From an uncultured Flavobacteriaceae bacterium (GTDB lineage Bacteria > Bacteroidota > Bacteroidia > Flavobacteriales > Flavobacteriaceae), in NCBI GenBank assembly GCA_938041595.1, contig CALITN010000150.1:1-5519 (forward strand): a stretch of DNA of 5,519 nt, read 5' to 3'. Position 1 is the first letter of the stretch. Each line of letters starts with the position of its first letter. The notes under the pieces are model-generated. The model saw only the letters and a list, made by a program, of their open reading frames with translations. It did no database searches and was not told the origin of the DNA. The translations under genes and the position numbers were made by a program. Shown here piece after piece: positions 1 to 4,534 of the stretch.

Positions 1-138
1 CAGTTCGATATTCAAATCAATTTCATCACCAAAAATTTGAATATTAGTTACTGCGCCACTCTCTATCAGATTGCCGCCTTCGCCCGGTGCACTAAGTGTT
101 TCCAGTGCCTGTTTTACCTGCTCTTTCGTGATTTTCAT
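1..138 (-). CDS. mrp: Probable Mrp/NBP35-family iron-sulfur carrier ATPase, N-terminal 46 residues only (cut by left window edge)
   Basis: Only the first 46 codons are in the window; the reading frame stays open to base 1. The start is the ATG at 136-138, giving MKITKEQVKQALETL and then a segment rich in Gly and Asn followed by alternating hydrophobic residues (NIQIFGDEIDLNIEL). This looks like the helix plus beta-strand start of the MIP18/DUF59 domain that precedes the P-loop ATPase domain in many bacterial Mrp proteins. Family members bind a 4Fe-4S cluster between subunits in the cytoplasm and pass it to apoproteins. The Walker A motif and the CxxC cluster ligands would lie beyond the window, so the call rests on the N-terminus alone. 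The gene is last in the minus-strand series, 50 bases after the ATL gene, with its own candidate promoter in that gap. A free-standing DUF59 protein is the main alternative. Confidence 0.6.
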   Translation of the reverse strand, partial: MKITKEQVKQALETLSAPGEGGNLIESGAVTNIQIFGDEIDLNIEL

Positions 139-155
139 AGCATTGCAATTGCTGA

Positions 156-185
156 CAAATATAGGCTGGGAAAAGGAGATAGAAA
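156..185 (-). promoter_or_regulatory. Candidate Bacteroidota-type promoter before mrp
   Basis: On the minus strand, TATATTTG (163 down to 156) matches the Bacteroidota -7 consensus TAnnTTTG exactly. A TTTC (185 down to 182), one base off the TTTG -33 element, lies 18 bases upstream. Transcription would start about 10 bases before the mrp ATG. The match is short, and the gene can also be read through from upstream, so this may be an internal promoter or chance. Confidence 0.35.
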
Positions 186-188
186 AGT

Positions 189-548
189 CTAAAGCGGGTT
201 TTCCCATGGGGGCAAATGCTCCGATGGATCCCAAAGGATTTCTTTAAAATGCTGAACTTGATCGTTGGAGACCTCCACCCCTTCATTTTCCAGTAACTGC
301 TGCATTAATTGAGAACCCGGAAAATGGTGCTTGCCCGTAAGCAATCCCGAGCGATTCACAATACGCTGTGCAGGAATACTGGGGTCTTGATGAGCTGCAT
401 TCATCGCCCAGCCCACCATCCGAGCACTTTGGGGTGCTCCCAAATAACGACCAATGGCACCATAGGTACTCACCCGGCCTTCTGGGATTTGACGAACGAC
501 CGTATAGACCTGCTGGAAGAAATTCAAAGTCCGGGGCTGATGCTTCAT
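189..548 (-). CDS. Alkyltransferase-like (ATL) protein of the MGMT family, lacking the reactive cysteine
   Basis: This 119-residue protein has the DNA-binding fold of O6-methylguanine-DNA methyltransferase without its N-terminal domain. Visible hallmarks are IPEGRVSTYG (21-30), SARMVGWAM (42-50) with Arg43 as the expected arginine finger that flips the damaged base, and IPAQRIVNRSG (58-68) followed by LLTGKHHF. The methyltransferase active site is normally PCHR; here it reads PAQR, so Ala60 replaces the alkyl-accepting Cys and Gln61 replaces His. The protein therefore cannot accept the methyl group. By analogy with the characterised ATL proteins (E. coli YbaZ, S. pombe Atl1), it probably binds O6-alkylguanine and flags it for nucleotide excision repair. 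A tail after residue 100 (WDPSEHLPPW) lies outside the core. The ATG overlaps the trmB stop as ATGA, implying translational coupling. The family call is firm; the repair role is inferred. Confidence 0.9.
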   Translation of the reverse strand: MKHQPRTLNFFQQVYTVVRQIPEGRVSTYGAIGRYLGAPQSARMVGWAMNAAHQDPSIPAQRIVNRSGLLTGKHHFPGSQLMQQLLENEGVEVSNDQVQHFKEILWDPSEHLPPWENPL

Positions 549-1216
549 TTATGGTGAAACTTAAGGTAGGTAATGGCTTTTTTCTCGGCTAAAAAAATCT
601 GCTCATAATAGGTCTGAACAGCCGTAGCTTCTTCCGGAGCATGGGGATTATCGTAAATATCATGATGGGCATAATCGATAGAATAAGCCGGATCGTTCAG
701 AATTCCAAGGGTATAACCATGTAAAAATTCGCTGTCGGTTTTGATATGGATCGATCCTTGTGGTACCAATATTTTTTTGTATCGATCGAGCATCTGGGGA
801 TTGGTCAATCGATGTTTGGTGCGCTTGAACTTGATCTGTGGATCCGGAAAAGTAATCCATATTTCACTGACTTCATTGACGGCAAATAAGTGGTTGATTA
901 ATTCTATTTGCGCCCGTACAAAAGCAGCATTCGGGATACTGTTTTCTTGAATGGTTTTTGCACCACGCCAAAAACGAGCCCCTTTAATATCAATCCCAAT
1001 AAAATTTTTATCGGGATATTTCTCTGCCAAATGAACGGTATATTCCCCTTTACCACACCCCAATTCCAAGACAATGGGATGGTTGTTTTTAAAAAAGGAA
1101 GCCCAGCGTCCTTTCCATTGAAAATGGTCTTTTTCGAGGGTTTCCCGACTCGGTTGAATAACATGAGAAAAGGTTTCATTCTCACGGAAGCGTTTGAGTT
1201 TGTTTTTACTGCCCAT
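545..1216 (-). CDS. trmB: tRNA (guanine-N7-)-methyltransferase TrmB
   Basis: The enzyme uses S-adenosylmethionine to make N7-methylguanosine at position 46 in the variable loop of tRNAs. Its 223 residues are a full length for the bacterial single-subunit form. Motifs in order: a basic N-terminus (KNKLKRFRE), the SAM-binding loop LELGCGKGEYT (50-60), GIDIKGAR (74-81) with an acidic residue placed to hold the ribose, FPDP (123-126), KHRL (134-137), HIKTDSEF (157-164) and a C-terminal TYYE (202-205). The FPDP, TD and T-x-x-E elements are those known to build the guanine and tRNA site. The start is the only Met in a suitable position, and no Shine-Dalgarno sequence precedes it. The gene lies 40 bases after the histidine kinase and overlaps the ATL gene by 4 bases. 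Confidence 0.96.
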   Translation of the reverse strand: MGSKNKLKRFRENETFSHVIQPSRETLEKDHFQWKGRWASFFKNNHPIVLELGCGKGEYTVHLAEKYPDKNFIGIDIKGARFWRGAKTIQENSIPNAAFVRAQIELINHLFAVNEVSEIWITFPDPQIKFKRTKHRLTNPQMLDRYKKILVPQGSIHIKTDSEFLHGYTLGILNDPAYSIDYAHHDIYDNPHAPEEATAVQTYYEQIFLAEKKAITYLKFHHK

Positions 1217-1220
1217 GGAG

Positions 1221-1252
1221 CAAAACTACAAATTCGAATTGAAGACAGGAAA
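1221..1252 (-). promoter_or_regulatory. Weak candidate promoter at the trmB start
   Basis: On the minus strand, TAGTTTTG (1228 down to 1221) fits TAnnTTTG, and a TTTC (1252 down to 1249) lies 20 bases upstream. The -7 element ends only 4 bases before the ATG, so a transcript made here would be leaderless or nearly so. It could let trmB and the genes after it be expressed apart from the two-component genes. Support is limited to the motif. Confidence 0.2.
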
Positions 1253-1256
1253 GACT

Positions 1257-2333
1257 TTATTCGGCTTCGATCTGAAGTGAAAAAGAGAATTCTGAACCCA
1301 CACCCAGAGTGCTCTTCACATAGAGTTTTTCTTGATGTGCCTCAATGATATGCTTCACAATAGACAGCCCCAAACCAGACCCCCCTTGCTTGCGATTTCC
1401 AGATTTGTCGATACGATAAAAGCGCTCAAAGAGGCGCGGCAAGTGATCTTCTTCTATCCCTTCACCGTCATCCCGTACCGTGACAATCACTTTTTGATCG
1501 TTGACCAAGGTAAACCCCACTTCGGTCAGGCCGTTTTCAGCACCATACTTAAGTGAATTTACGATCAGGTTTGTAATCACTTGCATGATTCGTTCCTCAT
1601 CAGCCGAAACCCATATAGGATCGGAATATTGGGTGTCAAACTGTAGGGTAATATTGTATTTTGCGGCTTGCATTTCCAGCAATTCAAATACATTATTCAC
1701 TAAGTCCACCAAGTTAAAACGCTTTATTTCAAGGCTTTGTATTCCCGCTTCAAACTGGGTAATCAAATCCAAATCGCGAATAATAAACGTGAGGCGCTCT
1801 ACTCCTTTAGCGGCTCGATTGAGGTATTTCTTTCGGATTTTTTTGTCCTTGATACCGCCATCCAAAAGGGTAAGAATATAACCTTGGATGGTGAAAAGGG
1901 GGGTTTTTAACTCATGGGAAATATTTCCTATGAACTCCTTGCGATAGTTTTCACGTTCCTTGAGAAGTTCTATTTCAAGTTTCTGATCTGTGGCAAACTT
2001 CTGCAGACTTTGCGTAATGGCGGTCACATCAGAAGCCATGGCTTTTTCAAACTGGGGATAATCGACTGGAGACAGGTTTTTGTAAATCTCCTTTACCCGG
2101 TTGGAAATGAATTTTTCAATACGGTAGTAGATAAGAAAAAAACAAAAAAAGCCCACCAAAATAGAAATGAGCAAAACGCCCAAATGATATCCAAATGAGA
2201 GAGGCATCAGTCCTGCTATGAAGAGTCCAACATACAACAAAACCAATACGACCACACTGACGGCAAACGATATTTGAAAAGCAATCCGATAATTCTTAAA
2301 GACAGGCAATAGACGGTAGTTAGTGGTTTTCAA
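1257..2333 (-). CDS. PhoR-like membrane sensor histidine kinase with no extracytoplasmic sensor domain
   Basis: This 358-residue kinase should autophosphorylate on His140 and pass the phosphate to the regulator encoded just upstream. Two hydrophobic segments (about 16-40 and 48-70) form a hairpin joined by only about seven residues (GLMPLSF), so nothing sizeable lies outside the membrane. A short linker (71-130) leads to the HisKA domain with FIGNISHELKTPL (134-146). The ATPase domain has the N box ITNLIVNSLKYG (Asn255, Asn259), G1 DDGEGI (288-293), the F box LFERFYR (301-307) and G2 GGSGLGLSI (317-325). All catalytic residues are present. The start is a TTG inside the end of the regulator gene: an in-frame TAG lies three codons before it, no ATG occurs before residue 43, and starting there would delete the first membrane segment. 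An AAAGGAG at 2346-2352 precedes the TTG by 12 bases, but it also encodes the conserved KGVG of the regulator. The signal is unknown. Confidence 0.93.
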   Translation of the reverse strand: MKTTNYRLLPVFKNYRIAFQISFAVSVVVLVLLYVGLFIAGLMPLSFGYHLGVLLISILVGFFCFFLIYYRIEKFISNRVKEIYKNLSPVDYPQFEKAMASDVTAITQSLQKFATDQKLEIELLKERENYRKEFIGNISHELKTPLFTIQGYILTLLDGGIKDKKIRKKYLNRAAKGVERLTFIIRDLDLITQFEAGIQSLEIKRFNLVDLVNNVFELLEMQAAKYNITLQFDTQYSDPIWVSADEERIMQVITNLIVNSLKYGAENGLTEVGFTLVNDQKVIVTVRDDGEGIEEDHLPRLFERFYRIDKSGNRKQGGSGLGLSIVKHIIEAHQEKLYVKSTLGVGSEFSFSLQIEAE

Positions 2334-3006
2334 ATTTATAGCCTACTCCTTTGACTGTTTTAAAATACTGATCGCCAACTTTTTCACGAAGTTTTCGAAT
2401 ATGGACATCAATGGTACGGTCTCCGACCACCACATCACTGCCCCATATTTTTTCCATGATTTTTTCTCGCTTGTGAACTTTTCCCGGACGGGAAGCCAGC
2501 AAATACAGCAATTCAAACTCCTTGCGGGGCAGGGAGAACGAATTCCCTTTTAAGGTAACGGCATACTCTTCTCGATCAATCACCAAGTCCCCCAAATCAA
2601 TGATGGAGGGTGAAGACTCCGCATTTTTAAAGCGACGCAAAAGTCCTTTCACCTTGGAAATGAGCACTTTGGGCTTGATGGGCTTGGTTACATAATCATC
2701 GGCTCCAGCATCAAAGGCTGCAACGTAGGAAAAGTCTTCGCCTCGAGCACTCAAAAACATGATGACGGTCGCTTGGAGTTTTGGGTTGCGGCGAATCTGC
2801 TCACAAGCAGAAATACCATCCAGATTGGGCATCATAATATCCATAATGATTAGATGCGGAACAATTTCTTCGGCTTTATTAACTGCAATTGCACCGTCTT
2901 CTGCTTCATAAAGCTGATAGCCCTCGTTCGATAGGTTGAACCCAATAATCTCGCGTATGTCTGGCTCGTCATCAACCAATAATATTTTTAAATCGCTTTT
3001 TCTCAT
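2320..3006 (-). CDS. OmpR/PhoB-family response regulator
   Basis: A 228-residue transcription factor controlled by the downstream kinase. The receiver domain (about 6-120) has the acidic pair Asp12/Asp13, phosphoacceptor Asp56 in LIIMDIMMPNLDG, the switch Ser86 in FLSARGED and Lys108 in TKPIKP. After a short linker, a winged-helix DNA-binding domain (about 135-226) ends with the typical DRTIDVHIRKLREKVG (196-211) and VKGVGYKF wing. No active-site residue is missing. The start is the ATG at 3004-3006, with no Shine-Dalgarno sequence. The stop lies inside the kinase gene (14-base overlap), so the pair is translationally coupled. The nearby palindrome at 3122-3134 is a possible autoregulatory site. 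It is similar to PhoB/PhoP-type regulators, but nothing in the window shows phosphate control, so no symbol is given. It is not PorX, the T9SS regulator, which carries a large extra C-terminal domain. Confidence 0.95.
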   Translation of the reverse strand: MRKSDLKILLVDDEPDIREIIGFNLSNEGYQLYEAEDGAIAVNKAEEIVPHLIIMDIMMPNLDGISACEQIRRNPKLQATVIMFLSARGEDFSYVAAFDAGADDYVTKPIKPKVLISKVKGLLRRFKNAESSPSIIDLGDLVIDREEYAVTLKGNSFSLPRKEFELLYLLASRPGKVHKREKIMEKIWGSDVVVGDRTIDVHIRKLREKVGDQYFKTVKGVGYKFENH

Positions 3007-3030
3007 AGGTGTCTTGCGTTGAAATCTTTT

Positions 3031-3072
3031 TTTTGGAGGATCTTATTGATGTCGAAAAGGGGCACTCCAAAA
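3031..3072. repeat. 8-bp perfect inverted repeat in the leader of the regulator gene
   Basis: TTTTGGAG (3031-3038) is the exact reverse complement of CTCCAAAA (3065-3072), with 26 bases between. If the regulator mRNA starts near 3090, both arms lie in its 5' leader and could pair as a long-loop hairpin. The stem is AT-rich at one end and no U-run follows in the minus direction, so it is not a standard terminator. Confidence 0.35.
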
Positions 3073-3096
3073 CGGAATGATATATTGTTTATTATC

Positions 3097-3104
3097 CAAA
3101 TTTA
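3097..3104 (-). promoter_or_regulatory. Candidate -7 element for the response regulator gene
   Basis: On the minus strand this reads TAAATTTG, an exact match to the Bacteroidota TAnnTTTG element. It predicts a start near 3090 and a leader of about 85 bases. No TTG-type -33 element is found at the usual distance (about 3122-3131); the palindrome at 3122-3134 occupies that place, which would fit an activator-dependent promoter. Confidence 0.35.
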
Positions 3105-3121
3105 ACAATTGCATATTACCT

Positions 3122-3134
3122 TAACTTTAAGTTA
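3122..3134. promoter_or_regulatory. Perfect palindrome, candidate operator between divergent genes
   Basis: TAACTT-T-AAGTTA has 6-bp arms around a single base. It replaces the missing -33 region of the leftward promoter and ends 12 bases before the -33-like TTTC of the rightward promoter, so a bound protein could affect both. The TTAAC of its left part also occurs at 3102-3106 in the same orientation. The natural candidate ligand is the adjacent OmpR/PhoB-type regulator, although that family usually binds direct rather than inverted repeats. Confidence 0.3.
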
Positions 3135-3146
3135 TGAAATTTTTAG

Positions 3147-3177
3147 TTTCAGGCAGTGAAAAATAATAGTAGATTTG
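3147..3177 (+). promoter_or_regulatory. Candidate Bacteroidota-type promoter for the T9SS-tail protein and acyltransferase genes
   Basis: TAGATTTG (3170-3177) is an exact match to TAnnTTTG. TTTC (3147-3150), one base off the -33 TTTG, lies 19 bases before it, within the normal spacing. Transcription would begin around 3182-3185, leaving a leader of only about 10 bases before the ATG at 3194 and no room for a Shine-Dalgarno sequence. Confidence 0.45.
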
Positions 3178-3193
3178 ATGGGAATAACGAATT

Positions 3194-3532
3194 ATGAAAC
3201 GAGCCCCCTTCCTTCTTTTCGTCATGAGTTGCTTTTGGATCGCCAATCCACTCTATGCGGGATCACCTGAACCGCCTATGGTGGCAAAAGACAAGACGCC
3301 AGCGCTCCACTTCACTATTTATCCCAACCCCTTGGATCAAGGGCCGCTTTATATTGAATGCCCGAGTCTGTCGCTCAAAGAAGTGATAATCTACAATGTA
3401 ATGGGTAAAATCGTTTTTCAAGCCCATACCCAAGAAAACACATTTGATTTGTCGCATTTGGACACTGGTATTTACCTAATACGCGTCACTCAAGATGAAA
3501 AAACAGGCGTACAACGACTGGTTATTCCTTAG
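3194..3532 (+). CDS. Small exported protein made of a signal peptide and a T9SS type A sorting domain
   Basis: The 112-residue product starts with a clear Sec signal peptide: basic MKR, a hydrophobic core to about residue 20, and a likely cut after Ala22 (LYA/GS). After a short Pro-rich linker (23-38), the rest is a complete type A C-terminal sorting domain: FTIYPNPLDQG (40-50), VIIYNVMGKIVF (64-75), FDLSHLDTGIYLIRV (84-98) and a final strand with VQRLVIP. In T9SS substrates this roughly 70-80 residue domain directs passage across the outer membrane and is normally removed, often with attachment of the cargo to the surface. Here there is no cargo. It may be a tiny secreted protein, a remnant of a larger one, or a domain with another use. 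Cys13 sits in the hydrophobic core without a proper lipobox, so a lipoprotein is unlikely. The stop codon directly abuts the start of the next gene. Confidence 0.85.
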   Translation: MKRAPFLLFVMSCFWIANPLYAGSPEPPMVAKDKTPALHFTIYPNPLDQGPLYIECPSLSLKEVIIYNVMGKIVFQAHTQENTFDLSHLDTGIYLIRVTQDEKTGVQRLVIP

Positions 3533-4534
3533 ATGCAAGCCCTGACTCCTGCAGATCTGCAAGCTATTGATTCGGAAGCTGCTTTTGAAAAAGCCGTCTT
3601 CCAAACTTTCTATTACCAATATGAGTACTGCGATGTTTACCGTTCCTATTGCGATCTAATCAATCGCAATCCGAGTAGTGTCAATAGCCTAAAAACACTT
3701 CCTTATTTACCCATTTCGTTGTTCAAATCGCGTAACGTGATCACTGGAAGCGCTTCCCCACAAACCATCTTTCGATCTAGCGGCACCACCGCCACTACCC
3801 CTGCCCAGCATTTTGTTTCGGATCTGAAACTGTACGAATGGAGTTTTCGAAAAGCTTTTGCCAATGACTATGGATCGATCGAAGATTTTGTTGTTCTCGC
3901 TCTATTACCATCCTATCTCGAGCGGCAAGATGCATCATTGGTCTATATGGTCTCCGATATGATTGCTCAAAGTAGGAAAAAAGAAAGCGGCTTTTATTTG
4001 AATGAATGGGATGCCCTTTCTGAGCAATTGCAGCGCTTGGAGGCCAAAGGACAAAAAACGCTGTTGATCGGTGTATCTTTTGCTTTGCTGGATTTTGGAA
4101 GTCGCTATCCTCAACAGCTTTTCCATACCACTGTGATGGAGACAGGGGGTATGAAAGGACGTAAAAAAGAACTCGTCCGCAGCGAACTGCATCGAGAGCT
4201 CAAGAAGATATTTGGCAGCTCCAGCATTCACTCTGAATATGGAATGACGGAAATGCTCTCCCAAGCGTATGCTCAAAAAGAGGGGCTTTTTTCAGCTCCA
4301 CCCTGGATGCATGTTAGCATTCGAGACACTACTGACCCCTTTCAAAATATACCCTTAGGACAAAGTGGCGGAATCAATATTATTGATTTGGCCAATCAAA
4401 ACAGCTGTGCTTTTTTAGCTACTCAAGACCTAGGGAAAAAACACGGTACCAACCGTTTTGAAGTGTTAGGACGGTTTGATACTGCTGAAATCCGAGGGTG
4501 TAATTTAATGGTCGGTGACGCTAATCAATCGTGA
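3533..4534 (+). CDS. LuxE/PaaK-like adenylate-forming acyl-protein synthetase (putative acyltransferase)
   Basis: A 333-residue cytoplasmic protein of the ANL (acyl-AMP forming) superfamily, closest in pattern to LuxE, which activates a fatty acid as acyl-AMP and moves it to a cysteine. Visible motifs are FRSSGTTATTP (80-90), the phosphate-binding loop; METGGMKGR (202-210); SEYGMTE (234-240), the adenylate-binding A5 motif; TQDLG (297-301); and VLGRFDTAEIRGC (311-323), with Arg and Asp where the family contacts the ribose. Cys323 near the C-terminus is a candidate acyl acceptor by analogy with LuxE. No separate C-terminal cap domain as in full CoA ligases is present, and the length is a little under LuxE's roughly 370. 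No luxC, luxD or luciferase gene is nearby, so bioluminescence is not implied and the substrate is unknown. The ATG follows the previous TAG with no spacer; the 3' end overlaps tyrS by 14 bases on the opposite strand. Confidence 0.82.
   Translation: MQALTPADLQAIDSEAAFEKAVFQTFYYQYEYCDVYRSYCDLINRNPSSVNSLKTLPYLPISLFKSRNVITGSASPQTIFRSSGTTATTPAQHFVSDLKLYEWSFRKAFANDYGSIEDFVVLALLPSYLERQDASLVYMVSDMIAQSRKKESGFYLNEWDALSEQLQRLEAKGQKTLLIGVSFALLDFGSRYPQQLFHTTVMETGGMKGRKKELVRSELHRELKKIFGSSSIHSEYGMTEMLSQAYAQKEGLFSAPPWMHVSIRDTTDPFQNIPLGQSGGINIIDLANQNSCAFLATQDLGKKHGTNRFEVLGRFDTAEIRGCNLMVGDANQS

Noticed and set aside
748..757. Ten-base palindrome GGATCGATCC, with other ATCGAT-type words at 781-789 and near 3873.
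   Set aside because: All lie inside coding sequence with no regular spacing; they are short and most likely chance or codon-driven.
908..1348. Plus-strand open frame of 146 codons.
   Set aside because: It lies opposite trmB and the end of the kinase gene, whose motifs are unmistakable, and its product resembles no known family.
1501..1881. Plus-strand open frame of 126 codons.
   Set aside because: It is antisense to the HisKA and ATPase region of the histidine kinase and shows no domain pattern of its own.
2320..3006. Idea that this regulator is PorX, controlling the neighbouring T9SS-tail gene.
   Set aside because: PorX has a large extra domain after its receiver; this protein has a normal winged-helix output of the OmpR/PhoB type.
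3049..3105. Plus-strand 18-codon reading frame (MSKRGTPKRN...) preceded by a GGAGG at 3035-3039.
   Set aside because: It has a good-looking ribosome site, but Bacteroidota seldom rely on one, no plus-strand promoter lies before it, the GGAGG is explained by the inverted repeat, and the frame ends inside the leftward -7 element. It could be a leader peptide, but the support is too thin.
3935..4276. Minus-strand open frame of 113 codons.
   Set aside because: It is antisense to the centre of the LuxE-like gene, where the plus frame carries the adenylate-forming motifs.
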